In this document: piece by piece, positions 44,991 through 59,381 of the stretch | Numbering within the stretch: the first letter of the stretch is position 1 | Layout: each line of letters opens with the position of its first letter | NCBI GenBank assembly: GCA_000611775.1 | Contig: KK106981.1 | Coordinates: forward strand, 3,524,672-3,588,671 | DNA length: 64,000 bases | From: Umbilicaria muhlenbergii | Taxonomy: Eukaryota; Ascomycota; Lecanoromycetes; Umbilicariales; Umbilicariaceae | Reading direction: 5' to 3' | Notes under the pieces: model-generated | What the model was told of the DNA's origin: nothing | The model's input: the letters and a program-made list of their open reading frames with translations, nothing else | The model's database searches: none | Position numbers and translations under genes: made by a program

Positions 44991-46349
44991 ATTTGGTGAC
45001 GAATGCCAGATGTGTTGTTATGTAAGGTATGAGGGTGATTGTGAGTGCACGGAAATGAATGTGGTGTATCTATCGGCTTGCGATAGTAATGAGTGCTGGT
45101 GTCTGTTCAGCGTAAATACTGGCTTTGATGTTTTTTTGAATACTCGAAGATTGGAGTGTTAGTGAATGCTCAGTGCAAAGTAGCAGATTGAGATTGCTTC
45201 AAAAGAGTGAAGGAAGACAGTTAGATCTTTGGAATGAACGAAAGCGAGTCAAAGACTCAGGGAAGGAGTGGAAGGCAAACAAGAAGAATGCAAAGTACTG
45301 CGCAGTTTGAGAGAGTGAAGGAGAGGAAGGGGAGGAAGAAGATGAAGAAGAAGAAGAAGAAGAAGAAGAAGAAGAAATAGTCTGTTGGAAAAAGTAGCCA
45401 ACAGGAGGACGCACTCCAAGGAGCGGTGGTGGAGAGACATGGTGCAGCCCTCGTCAGGATACGAGGGAAGCAGCATCGCGGGAAACCAATGGGTGGGTGA
45501 GTAGAACAAACGCCCTAAGCCATGCCACCCCTTGGGGCCTTGACGGGTCTCCCCAAAGAAGGGGCAGTCCTCCTCTGATTCGCTGCCACGCCTGCAACGT
45601 GATCCCCGAGGCATCAGGTACGAGACCCGGATCCACACGGGGCCCAACCGGAGGCATCAGCGCTGCCAGTGGGAGGCTGCGGGGTGGAGCGCATGCCGCA
45701 CGACATCCCATGCATTGGCTCGACAGCATTCATCGTCGCTGGGGATGCTTGCAGCGGCAACTTGGCGCGCAGTTGGTACACTGCGAGCAGCAGGGCCATC
45801 CATTTGTCAGTTGTCAAGTCCCGGTTGGTGTGGTGGAGGAGCTACCCCTGCCCCTGTTTCACCAAGCATCCTTGAAGTTGCCTTACCTCAGCCTTCTCGG
45901 CCTCTGCCGCTCTTGGTCGGGTGGCGAGAGGCCAGGAGGGAAGCGAGCGAACCTCGGGCTGCCAGCACTCCTCAGCCCGCACCGACAGGAACTCTGGACG
46001 GTAGCTTCCGCTCTCATTTGTAATACCTTTGGCGAGAGGGTGGGGACTGGAGGGCTCCCAAGCGCGATCAACTCCGCCTCGGGAGAGTAGGGACCTTCAT
46101 TCAGTATGGCATGATTGGAGCCTCGGCTGAGGAGGCCAGATACCGCTCGGCGTACTCGGTTCGAGGACGCGCAAGGCAAGCAATGGTTTGATAGGCACCC
46201 GTGGTGCTCCAAATGTCCAGGGGTGAAGATACAAAAGTGGAGGTCAAGGAGGCGACCACGGCGGGGGCCATGGTCAGGTTATTTGATACTTCGTTGATGT
46301 GGGCTAAGCTATCTCCACTCGAAGGCCTGCTGCAAATGCCACATCTTCT
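44991..46349. other. Intergenic region with a purine tract, no convincing gene
   Basis: These 1359 bp lie between CCZ1 and the start of the secreted-protein gene, both leftward. The part next to the secreted-protein gene holds a GAA microsatellite. A 197-codon + frame (45497-46090) has no domain and overlaps equally open frames on the other strand, so it is left uncalled. Confidence 0.5.
45344..45376 (+). repeat. (GAA)11 microsatellite in a 60-bp purine tract
   Basis: Eleven perfect GAA units sit at the end of a purine run from about 45317 to 45377 broken by a single T at 45343. It lies about 360-390 bp upstream of the secreted DPBB gene's start codon, as TTC on that gene's coding strand. 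Confidence 0.95.
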
Positions 46350-49036
46350 CTACCGATTCAGACTAAGCAAGCCATCAATGTACTTTCGCGCATCAATTCC
46401 GATGCCCTCCGCCAACTTTCCCGGACCCCATCCACTTGCTGCACCCGAGCCGCTCACATCTCTGCCAAACCTCGAACTGATACTCCTTGCTGCTGGTGCC
46501 ACATAGTCGCTGGCTTTCCGAATGAGCAAGGCCTCACGGTAGGTGTCTTCGCTGTCTCGATCGGAGGGCGGGGGATGGGGAAGCCGCATCCACACTACCC
46601 ACCATCCTCGGTTTGTCTTGCACGTTCGCTCGAGCTCGGAAGGATGTCGACGTGTGTCAATGTAGGTGTTGAGAATCTGAGAGTGCACGTTCAGTGCTTC
46701 GACCCGCGTCCAAGGCGCATCTGTGGGGCCTAAACCTTCGGCGGCAGCGGTGCCTGGCTCGGGGATGTTTGGGATAGAGGTGTGAATAGACAGATTGGAT
46801 GGATCGTACACGAGGTCATAGATGGGCTGAGGATTCATCGACGATGTCGTGCTTCTAGCAGCCGAAGCGTCCCAGAGGCGTTGAGACACGTTTGCTGGTG
46901 ATGTTGATGATAGGAGCGGTCGCTGTAGCGGGCCTAATTGATGGTGCAGGGATCGATAAAAGGATGACATGGTGAGCGACTCGGTGCGCAGCTCGAACAG
47001 GAATGTAAAGACGAATGGTTGATGCTTGTCAACGATCAGTACAGCGATAGGAAGCGTTTCAGCTTAGGGTATATACCACGTAGACTACAACTCGAAGCTT
47101 GTCGTAACAGTTCGGGGAACATTGTTCTTGGTAGCCTGGGGAGCGGATGTATCAGCAGAAAACACTCGAGTCCCAAAAGGCTGTGCATACCATTGCTTTC
47201 GACGCTTTCACTCGCAGCTTTGGCGGATCGCGCCTTGACTCGCTCCACATGCAAAGTCCTTAGCATGATCCTTCTGTTCAAATCATCTGGACCGATGTCA
47301 CGGTCAGTGCCGGGATCTGTCATCTCGGTTTCATCATCGGTAGCTGTTTCGTTTTCTAGATCCCCTTGAAGGCCGATCACAAAACGGCCAATCGACTTTT
47401 CTAATTTTTGGGCTATCAGATCGTCCTCAGCGACGCTGGATTCGGGCTCCGGATCAACATCCTGCAAGGGCGGACTATCATCCTGAGTCTGAACATTTTC
47501 GGGGATTCCATTGCCAACTTTGTCGGCCCTGCCATCGTCTTCGCGAAGACCAGTAGTTCGTCGAGACAACGGGTTCCTTCTGGCGGAGAACCCCCAGCTC
47601 GATCCGTATAGGCCCAGGGTCAGGTACTTTATGACATTCTCGGTGCCAAATGCCGACTCATCCAATGGTCCAGACTTAGAGTTGGTCGTCATAGATGGTT
47701 CTACGGTAGCTGTGGCCTTGGCCAACGAACTTTCGGTAGCGGTAACGATTGGAGGAGGAATGCCGCTTGGGTATACATCCCCTCCGGGGACTCCACAGCG
47801 TATTTCCGGGGCTCTGCCCTGCTCAGAATTGTCCAAGGTTGAGCTTTGTTGAATATGATATTTCCCGCGAGTCTTCCTCTTACGGCGCGGGGCTGAGCTG
47901 GGATTGTCTCGTATACCATACGTATCGTCCCCGTACCTATAGAGCCATTCCATCCAGCTAGAAATGCTCTTCAGAGACTTCCTTGCGATAGATCCCGCAC
48001 CGGAGAAAATGACGCCGTCCTGTGGAGCTGGAAGATTACGGTCACCTAACCACTGCTCAATCTTCTGCCCCTTGATGGATGGCTTCACGCCAGATGGATG
48101 ATCAGCGATAGAGCCACTGTCCGGCTCTGACGGCGGTTCGCCAAATCTCGATACCACCAGGTCAACGAGGCCTTCGGTCCTGTCGATAAAGCCCTCCAGT
48201 ACTTCTCTTTCCCCACTGCCCCACTCTTCCTCCCCAACCCCTATTCCCAGTTCCCCTCCTGCAGCTAACTTCAGGCCATTGAACACATCAACAGCCGGGT
48301 TACCGTGCAATAACACATCCCAATTCCGGATGAAGCGAGTCCAAAAGCGGTCAATAGCTCCGCAAAATCTCGCACGCGTCAAACGGATGTATAGATCATT
48401 CATGGAAGGGCCGTGATGGAGAAGGAATATTGAGTGAGCTCTGATGATATGCTGAAGCAACAGCGCGGCTGGGCAGACTTCTCGGGAAGAGTATTCAGTT
48501 GATGTGGCAGGTTTGTCGCTGTGGGAAATGGAAGATGTTACATCTGGAGAGCTTGTGATGCGAGTCAGATCGATGGACTGTGGAAGTACGTATCAGACCT
48601 GTGACTGGGCATGTAGTAAGATACATACCGCCAAAATCCACCATCCTGGTTCTATCTCGTGGAGTATGATCCTGGACTTCTCAGTCTCGACAGAGTCTAC
48701 GGCTTTGCCATCTGAAAACCCCCTATAGAGGTAGGTATCCTCAGTCCATTGAATCATGCATTCCCCCTTCTGATCGGAAGATTACCTTGCAAACTCTACC
48801 ATTCCCTGAGCCAAGCCTATTTGGCGAAGCCTCTCATTTTCCTCCTCGTGCATATCCTCGTTGGCTTGGCCATCCTTGGTCTTGTGTCTCCTCCGTGCCC
48901 TCGTAGTCTTCGAACTGTGGAAAACAATCTGATCATGGAGGGTCTCGTCAGTCGTTCCGAGTGACGGATTGTAGATGGCTAAGAACGATAGCTTTGCGGG
49001 AATCACGGCGCCCGCATGCTTGAGAGACCCGGACAT
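46350..49036 (-). CDS. CCZ1: Vacuolar fusion protein Ccz1
   Basis: Ccz1 with Mon1 is the exchange factor that loads GTP on Ypt7/Rab7 at late endosomes and autophagosomes. Five exons (49036-48786, 48722-48629, 48577-47191, 47135-47077, 47024-46350) encode 821 residues. The N-terminal longin domain starts IPAKLSFLAIYNPSLGTTDE and continues through QIGLAQGMVEFARGFSDGKA (across intron 1) and the Trp-rich IEPGWWILA. A long variable middle part follows, then RTLHVERVKA, DKLRVVVYV|HQPFVFTFLFELRTE (across intron 4), FYRSLHHQLGPLQRPLLSS, IYDLVYDPSNLSIHTSIPNI and the closing WWVVWMRLP region. The small exon 4 (59 bp) and the AAG acceptor at 47025 are chosen because they alone keep the frame and rebuild the conserved VVVYV-PF-FTFLFE segment. 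No neighbour is functionally tied to it. Confidence 0.92.
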
Positions 49037-49428
49037 TGCATTTTGGGAAGATGGAGAGATGACGGATGAGGCTCAACAGACTACACCTAGTGCATATATT
49101 CACCAATGCGGCTAGTATGAAAACCTGGAAGTGGCCGAGCTTTGAAGCTTCAAGGGTCAGAGGACTTGAACGCCTTCACCATCACTAACACTTTCACTTT
49201 CACTTATCAATCAATTTTCGCAAAGCATACGGAACCTCGCCTCGGTCAAGACCGTTCGAGATAACTGCCCCTAATCAACATAAGACACTCATTCTCGGAT
49301 TGCGCAAATATTAGGTCGATCAACAATCACTATTGTCCTTGTTTTGCAGCCTCTCCAGTTCTCAAACGGGGGCCTAGTATTACGACTTTGTCGCTACACT
49401 AAGAGGTTGACTATCAGAGGCGGTAACT
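49037..49428. other. Divergent promoter region between CCZ1 and PAB2
   Basis: The 392 bp include a short repeat of CTTTCAC (ACTTTCACTTTCACTT near 49190-49204). No gene is seen. Confidence 0.5.
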
Positions 49429-50349
49429 ATGTCTGATGACGGTATGAAGCAAGAGGATGAGCGTGTGGATCAACATGAAGATGCTGGAGATGACGAAGTA
49501 AGAGCTAGGCCTTTCTTTCATTTGGAGCCATAAACGCCCTGCCTGCCTTTCGGTCGGAACCTGTGGCGTGACAAGGCTTTCGGGCGACAAATCACTGTAA
49601 GAGCTTGGAGCTGACGATGCGGGATACAGGAAGAGATATCCGCAATGAAGAGACGGGTTGCTGAGATGGAGGCTGAAGCGGCCAAGCTGCGAGAGATGCA
49701 GGCGTCATTGGACCAGCAGAGCAACGATCTCCGGGAAGACAAGGAGGACATAGATGCACGAAGCATATTTGTTGGTAATGTGGATTACGGCGCGTCACCA
49801 GAAGAGATCCAGGCGCATTTCCAGAGTTGCGGCTCCATCAATCGAGTCACAATTTTATTGGACAAGTTCACTGGACATCCGAAAGGGTTGGTCTCTCCGT
49901 CTTGGGTATTGCCATAAACGCACACGCTGTCCTTGGAATCCCACCTTCCACGTTTTCAATACATCCTCGCTACCTGGCAAGAGATGGATCGCTAATGGTA
50001 GTATGCAGGTATGCGTACGTGGAGTTCACAGAGCCGAATCTGGTAGCTCAAGCTTTGGTTCTCAATGAGAGTGTCTTTCGGGGCCGAAATCTTAAGGTCA
50101 GTAATAAGGCTCTTAGGAACTCCACTCTATTCAGTTAGTCTTATGTAGCCTAACGGGCGAAAACAGGTTGTGCCAAAGCGTACGAACCTTCCAGGGATGA
50201 CCCGAGGAGGGCGTGGCGGACGCGGAGGACCACCTCGCGGGAGGGGCGGCTTCGGTCGTGGTGGTTATGACCGTGGAGGTTACCCTCCTCGGGGCGGCGG
50301 CTACCGTGGCGGGTACAGAGGCAGAGGTAGAGGGTACTCGCCCTATTAA
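49429..50349 (+). CDS. PAB2: Nuclear poly(A)-binding protein Pab2/PABPN1
   Basis: Pab2 binds poly(A) in the nucleus and works in polyadenylation and RNA decay. Four exons (49429-49497, 49630-49886, 50009-50096, 50167-50349) encode 198 residues. An acidic start is followed by a coiled coil ([20 protein letters not shown]), one RRM with RNP2 SIFVGNVDY and RNP1 KGYAYVEF, the latter completed across intron 2, and an Arg/Gly-rich tail with many RGG and GYRGG units that is a likely target of arginine methylation. Intron 2 (122 bp) has a rare GTTGGT donor; the alternative reading through it stops at once. Length and domain order are those of the family. Confidence 0.95.
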
Positions 50350-51228
50350 GATTGGAGAAGATCGTACACACCAGAATATGATTCTTGATGCTGCTCGGCA
50401 GAGAGGCTTCTGTTGACTTCTTTGAGAATTTGGGGTCCTTGCCCCTCGGGCACTGTAAACTAATAGAAGGGATTCGCGGGTCGGAAAGGGTGGATAATGG
50501 ACGTTGTCTCGAAACTGTTTCTTATCTCTACACAATTTCCATGATACAGTTGTCATGGACTGGGTCTTCGAGCCCCCATGTGCTAGATATGATGTCCTCA
50601 TTGACAATCTTGTGCAAGAGTGACGTATGCGACTTCGGATGCATGGCAGTGATACCTGTAGAGATACATTGTTACCTCCCTTACACCTTGAAGTCTTCAC
50701 CTTTAATATAGACTATCTCTTGGGAAATCGCATTATTATTCGGAATCTGCTGAGGCCAGGAGAGCCTTCATCCAAGCGCGCAATTGTGAGGTTTCTATCT
50801 TGGGCAACAACAGTTTGGCTAGTGGGGTTACCGCCGCATCCCTACTCTGCACAACTGTACCTTACTCTACATCAGCCAAGCTCGTCAACTTCTTTATCGT
50901 GGGTGAGCAATGAGCATCGAAGTGCATATTTTGACAGTAACGTCGGACTGTACGACTGGCCGCACCTGCCTCCGCCACGGCGAATGATTAGGAGACATTG
51001 CACAGCCTCACTCATCCGGCAACAGATTGTTAGGCAGCTCGGGTTGCGCCGCGAACGACTCGACCTACCAAGCAGATGATAACGGTAGCCAGCAGACACT
51101 GAATCTGTCGTGATATTACCTGAGGGGCACCGGGTTGCGTAAAGACAGCGAGATGGACTCAGATCTACCACAGCACGTCCCTCTGGAGCAGCTTGGTCGC
51201 GGGATGCAAGCTAACGTCTAGGCATCAG
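50350..51228. other. Intergenic region; should contain the first exon and promoter of RSP5
   Basis: The 879 bp between PAB2 and the first secure RSP5 exon include an unlocated RSP5 start exon. Candidate ATGs (for example 51153, reading MDSDLPQH before a GT) do not splice in the right phase to the next exon, so I leave it open. Confidence 0.5.
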
Positions 51229-54159
<2,931 letters not shown>

Positions 54160-55137
54160 GACTCCCAGGGGGGCTTATTGTGGGCGCGGGGTAGCCCCCC
54201 AGCAGCGCATGTCTATCATTCCTTGTTTCTCCTCATGCATGATTCGTGTACAGTCAGGGACTCCCACCTTCGTGGGTTCTTCGTGGGACAGAAACAGGAC
54301 AGAAACGGGGAGGGCGGCACATCTTCCATGTTTTGTAGGCGTAGAATGGTCGGTAGCAGCGATAGCAGCGGCGGCGGCAGCAGCAGTAGCAGCGACATAT
54401 GCATCCTTTTAATACAATAGATGTGTTTGTTTGAAACTTTGTGGTCTTGGGCTACGTCCCTACATGGTGTTTTCTGGTCTTCAACTGTTGTGCAAACTTC
54501 TTTCCCTTCCCCCGCGCTCGTCCTTGCTAGCCTCGTAAGGTGATCCGCACGCTTGGAAGTCTCAAGTTTGGTCATGGATCTTTTGCCTTTTAGTCGCCGT
54601 ACAGCTCATTCTATTCAAATTGGTAAGAATACTAAATCCATCAGAGTATCCTTGGACATTTCTGGAGTTCTATGAGCACCAAGCGAAAGAGCATTCAGTC
54701 ACGAAAAGGGGACGATTAGAACATGTGGGAGGTTTGTTCGGTATGTGGTATGTATGTACAATATGCGAAGTCTAGGTTACCATCCTACTCCCTCTCGGCT
54801 CTGCCCTGCTCTGCTCTGCATTGCTCTTTCTGTTCCATCTCGCTCCCTGTGGTCCAGCCGCATGTAGGTATATCGTACACGTAGCTAGTAACACAGCCAA
54901 CCCCCCTTAATTCAACGTAGGAGATTAGAAAACGGGATTTGAGGGAAGTTTGAAGGGGAGGGGGTGGAGTTGTATATTGCAAAGGATGAAGGAATGCCAC
55001 CTCGTCTATCCACCAGACGCCCTGCTCGCTCGAAGAAATGGACGCCGGGTAGAGGGGGAGAATACAGTCTATAAATTACAAGTGGAGAATGGGATACCTT
55101 CCGTCTGAAAGGAATTGCAAAGGGCTTGCTTGACGGC
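54160..55137. other. Convergent intergenic region with simple repeats
   Basis: The 978 bp between RSP5 and the Ahc1-like gene include an AGC/GGC-rich tract (54354-54396) and a CTCTG/CTGCT-rich tract (about 54792-54828). Both are presumably in 3' untranslated sequence. No gene is seen. Confidence 0.55.
54354..54396 (+). repeat. Imperfect (AGC)n/(GGC)n microsatellite
   Basis: About 43 bp of AGC units with embedded GGC and GAT/AGT units lie about 200 bp downstream of the RSP5 stop codon. Confidence 0.85.
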
Positions 55138-57336
55138 TCACTTGTCACTCCTTCGTGCTGCTCCCTTCTTTTCGCGGCCTCGGATGCTCCTCGCCGGACT
55201 GGCGAAGCTGACGTGTCGCTCGTCCGTTTCAGGCCGCATCGACCGCGATCTCATGGCACTCGACCTCCTCGCGGCGGTCGCTGGATGCGCTTTGGCGCCC
55301 GCCGCCGCCAGGCCCAGATCTGAGGTCGTGTCGTCGTCCTCTTCATTCTCGACTTCCACATGATCGACATAGCCAACCTCGTCGTCATCGCCGGCATCGG
55401 AACTGGAGGTTTCAGACTCGGAATGAGTGTTTTCGTAGTCCATGCCGTCATCGGAAGTAAGACTGGGCGCCGGGTTGGATTCGATGGTGTTTGGAGATAG
55501 GTTCAAAGAGGTGTGATCCAGCATGACCGCGTCGTCAGCGGGAGTCAAGGACTGTGGCACATTGCCAAGGCTTGAAGGAGTAGGCGTGGAGGCCGATGCG
55601 TATGGTGAGGAGTAAGCCGTGTTGCGGGCAATGATGTTGCTCAGATATCCAGGTTTGCGCGAGGGCTTAAACGAATCGAGGCCTTTGCTGCTAGGAGAGC
55701 GTTCGAGAGGGGCGGGTGACATTGCCGCACGGGCTGGCAGACGGGTTCCAAGGTTGGAAGCTACGTTCCTGGGAGATGGTACGTCCTCCATGGCGGTGTC
55801 TTCGTCGTCATCATCGCTGGAGAGTTCTTCTTGCAGGTCGGTCTTTAGTTTTGCTTGATTGACCATCTCGCTCAAGTTACCACCAAAACCGGTCTTGGCG
55901 AACAGGGCGGACAAGTGGGGCGTCTGCGGTGAAGGGCTGAAGGGAATCTGACTCGGTTTTGAAAACTCTGGGGTAACAGCGTTACGCGTATTGAACGAGC
56001 AGAAAACAACGTCTCGAGGAGAGCTCGGTTGGGACTGCGCATTCGTGTCAACCCTGGAAGGCGTTCGCTTTCTTTTGACGGTCGACGCCGCTGGCGTCAT
56101 CGGTGCAGACTTTGGCAAGTGCGCGGATCTTATGAGTGGATGCACCAGCCCTACACCCGCGCCACCTGTTCCAGTCTGCTCCCCAACAACGCCACCTGCC
56201 TCGTCCAAATCTACCTCTTCGCCGCAGGCAATAGCAGCTGCGTCATGGCTGGCGAAGCCTCGGTTATGCGCTATGCGACAATGATTGATGAATCCCTGAG
56301 CACTGTTGAAATTGTCTCGCCGACAATTCAGACACACTAACTTCACCATCTTGCCATCAGTCGAGCGCTTCAGAATTAGTGGACCCTTATCTTCTCTTGG
56401 GTTTGCGTAACCACTGGGCAAAGCTTGAAGTCTGGATCCAGCTGAACCGCGCTGCGAACGTGATTTGCCAGAAACAGAGCCCTTCTCGGATACAGACTTG
56501 CGTGTTCGACTCTCTGGCATCGATTTCCCTGCCGTCCTTGGCGTCTGCAAATCGCTCGTACTGCCACCGTCAAACACAGAATCAGGGATCAGCCACCTCG
56601 CATAGTGCCGCGCGTATGGACCGTCTGAGACTCCCCAAGGTGTTGGATCTTGCGGTGGATTCTCCACATCTTGCGACTCTAAAGCTGCTCCAGCGCCCTT
56701 ACTGACAGCTTGCATGTCCTCGACAGTGGAAGAAGTTGCCGGGAATGGAATGACCTGACACCGTCGGAGTTGTTCTAGGGCAACCTGGCATTTCGCGAGT
56801 TCGGTTTCGATGAGCCGAAGTTCGTTGTGCTTGAGAAGGATCTCAAGGCTAAACTGTGCTTCGATTGACTCTTGCAATGGCGACAAAGTTGCTGCGACTG
56901 CGGAAACACACCTCTTGTCAGCTTGAGAAGCCAGAGGCAGGTGGAACAGTGTAGACATACCGGAACCGGTGGATAGATCTTCGCAGGGTTCAGACTCTTT
57001 TATGTGCTCGTGCTCCATTGTTGCGTCAGGGGCCTTGGCCTCCGGGGGTGCAAGACTTGCCGCCTGTTGTCCATTCACTTGGGGCCCCACCCTGTGAGAT
57101 TCACCACCAGTCCGTGCTACCTCAACGTGACTCATTTGGTGTGTCCGCTTCTTCTCCAGACGGCGCTCCGTTCGTGATGTCGGTGAGTCTTCACTCTCCC
57201 TTCGCTTGCGCTTCATCTTGTTGAGTAAGGGTATCTCTACCACAGCCGGCCGCTGCTGCTTGGCCGTTAGAGCCCTGGCCTTGTCGGCCACCTCCTTGTC
57301 ATTCTTCACTCCTGTTCCCCACGGAAGGAGGAACAT
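55138..57336 (-). CDS. Ahc1-like zinc-finger protein (ADA histone acetyltransferase complex)
   Basis: One exon encodes 732 residues. The recognisable part is a zinc finger at about residues 330-380: MVKLVCLNCRRDNFNSAQGF, then NHCRIAHNRGF with its two His, and the conserved HDAAAIACGEEVD directly after. This is the AHC1-like C2H2 finger; yeast Ahc1 holds the ADA form of the Gcn5 complex together. Upstream is a helical region (LETELAKCQVALEQLRRC, about residues 175-195, with one residue inferred from neighbours' pattern: read ETELAKCQVALEQLRRC) and a basic KRKRRESE cluster. Downstream are Ser/Pro-rich segments, acidic runs (SSDDDDEDTAMED, VENEEDDDTTSD) and a basic C-terminus. The start is the first ATG of the open frame; MKRKRRESE, 40 codons later, is an alternative. 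Membership of an ADA complex is inferred from the finger alone. Confidence 0.78.
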   Translation of the reverse strand: MFLLPWGTGVKNDKEVADKARALTAKQQRPAVVEIPLLNKMKRKRRESEDSPTSRTERRLEKKRTHQMSHVEVARTGGESHRVGPQVNGQQAASLAPPEAKAPDATMEHEHIKESEPCEDLSTGSGMSTLFHLPLASQADKRCVSAVAATLSPLQESIEAQFSLEILLKHNELRLIETELAKCQVALEQLRRCQVIPFPATSSTVEDMQAVSKGAGAALESQDVENPPQDPTPWGVSDGPYARHYARWLIPDSVFDGGSTSDLQTPRTAGKSMPESRTRKSVSEKGSVSGKSRSQRGSAGSRLQALPSGYANPREDKGPLILKRSTDGKMVKLVCLNCRRDNFNSAQGFINHCRIAHNRGFASHDAAAIACGEEVDLDEAGGVVGEQTGTGGAGVGLVHPLIRSAHLPKSAPMTPAASTVKRKRTPSRVDTNAQSQPSSPRDVVFCSFNTRNAVTPEFSKPSQIPFSPSPQTPHLSALFAKTGFGGNLSEMVNQAKLKTDLQEELSSDDDDEDTAMEDVPSPRNVASNLGTRLPARAAMSPAPLERSPSSKGLDSFKPSRKPGYLSNIIARNTAYSSPYASASTPTPSSLGNVPQSLTPADDAVMLDHTSLNLSPNTIESNPAPSLTSDDGMDYENTHSESETSSSDAGDDDEVGYVDHVEVENEEDDDTTSDLGLAAAGAKAHPATAARRSSAMRSRSMRPETDERHVSFASPARSIRGREKKGAARRSDK

Positions 57337-59381
57337 GCCATGCGACGCGGCGAGTGCCGCAGATGTTCGTCCTCTCGGTGGCTAGGCTTTGTGTTCAAGC
57401 GAGCTTTCGAACCTGGTCGAGAGGATGAGTGTTCCTTGGCAGTCGTACTTGAAGTCCTAAGCGCGAATTGACAGTGTACACGCCCAGTACATATCGTCGC
57501 GAAGTGCGAACGATAGGGTGTTTTGGATGGTTGTTTATTATTGACTTGCCACGAGGCAAATAGCGCGAAGGAGCGTGGTGAGTGGTTCAAAACGTGGGAG
57601 CGCAAACAGTTGGATGCGGAGAGCGACCGAGTGAATGACGGCGACACTCTCCGGGGAATGTCGTAAGCTGATTACAAATACGATAAGGCGCTGAGAACAA
57701 GTGGTCTCGGTGCAAAGAATCGTGAGAAATTAGACAGAATTAAAAAGATGGCGGAAGGCTCTCGTGGTGAATTGAAGACGGTCCCGGGTGGTGCAGTGAC
57801 TGCAGTGGACGAGGTGAGTCGTTGGGAAGGTGACCAGGTAGGCCAGGTAGCACTGGAGGTAAGGTAAGGTAAGGTAGGTGATTAATTGACCGCTGCAGGC
57901 GGAGACACAGAAGCAGGGCGTCTGGCGGCAGCACTGGCCTCGGGAAGCTTGCCGGGCTGTTACCGCGTACTACTGCTCTCACTGGCTGGGATGCTGACAA
58001 AACTAAAGGGGCGTGAGGGGGTAGGCGAGAGGAAGGGTTGCACTTGACGCGAGAATGGGAATGTCCAGAGCAGGGATGTGCCCGGACGGCCGTATCGCGA
58101 GACGTGAAGGGGGACGCCAGCTGCAGCCTACGCGGGGTGTGGGCAGTCTACGCCGTGGAAGGAATCCAAGGAGCGCGATCGGTGCTGCTTCAGGCCTGGT
58201 GCCTTGGGTCTATCTCGACGGCACTCCGCAGCATTATCTGGACTCATGTCAGATCTCAGCCAAAGGCCAAGAGAGAGAGGCCTGTTTGTTGGACCCTTGC
58301 CACACGCAAGAATCCTGCGATTGGCCAGAGATTGCAGCGCCGGCTTTGCTACAAGTACCACTGACAGATAGACTTTACGAAGACTGTAGTCGTGATGTGA
58401 TCCGACACGCCGCTTGCGCTCATCTTCATTATCGCCGAAACCTTCGACTGATTCACCAAGTCAAGACCTTGGTTTCCACGTAGTATGAGGGGTAAGATGC
58501 TTGATGCTTAAGTCCGGCGCAAGTGATGGAGCATGGGAAACGGACAGGTGAGAGACCAAAGCATTTCTCAATGCGGAGAGCGGAGACGAGCGCGAGAAAC
58601 GCAAACGCCTGGACTCCTGCCGATAGGAAGATGTAAAGCTCTACGTACAAACACATGAATCCAAAGGATGAGACTGTCCAAGGTAGCATCGGTTCTCGAC
58701 CGAGGAGCATCAATCCTGATCGTAATACGACAAGGTACGCCATCCCCTGGGTCAAGACTGCAGCCTATCAGACGCCAACCAGTCACCACCGCCCTGTGTT
58801 GTCTTTTCTTTCGAGCACATACTTTATCCAACCAGTCGATGTCTCCAGGGCTGGCCAGTCTGCCAGTGCAGAAGGCACACGCCTCTTCTTCCCGTCTCTC
58901 CACCACCTTTCACAAGCGTGACACCCGGTGACACCCTTCGAGAAGCAAAAGGACCCCTCGCTAAACACGGCATCTAAATTAGCGCTGTAGATCATTGCCA
59001 TCGGATGATGCCGTTCCATTTTCGAGCTCATGGATTGAACCTGACACGCCCGACTCTTTGTTCGTACAGGCCACCAGTCAATTGGTCCCCTACCTTACCT
59101 CTTCCTCTTGTAGGTTGGTGTTTATAGCTCGTGTTCAGAAGGCTATTACAAGATACTGTTCATCTCCCCTTCCTTTCATACTTTGAAACTTCCTTCTCTT
59201 CCTTTGGTATCCGTAGACTCAGCGTCCCCCTGGGCTCTTCACATGTCTTCTAGTCTGTTCTCACAACTTCTATCAATTCTGAGCTATCCTGATAGCGTGC
59301 ATTGCCCTTTGAGCTCTTCCAGCTTCTAGGCGAGCTTTGCCCCGCTTGAGCCTCGATATCTGCTTGCAACTGCTTCTAGAA
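57337..59381. other. Longest gene-free stretch in the window
   Basis: These 2045 bp separate two divergent starts. A GGTAA repeat (57858-57879) lies about 520 bp upstream of the Ahc1-like gene. A leftward frame at 58453-58755 encodes about 95 rather hydrophobic residues but lacks any family and is not called. No other signal was found; long 5' leaders or regulatory sequence are possible. Confidence 0.5.
57858..57879 (+). repeat. Short GGTAA tandem repeat
   Basis: Three perfect GGTAA units are followed by GGTA and GGT. It is too short to be telomeric and stands alone in the gene-free stretch. Confidence 0.8.

Noticed and set aside
45497-46090. 197-codon + open frame
   Set aside because: Equally long frames overlap it on the opposite strand and no motif is recognised; most likely chance in a stop-poor stretch.
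58453-58755. Leftward frame with hydrophobic residues, possible small membrane protein
   Set aside because: First real ATG gives about 95 residues with no family resemblance; hydrophobicity alone is not enough.
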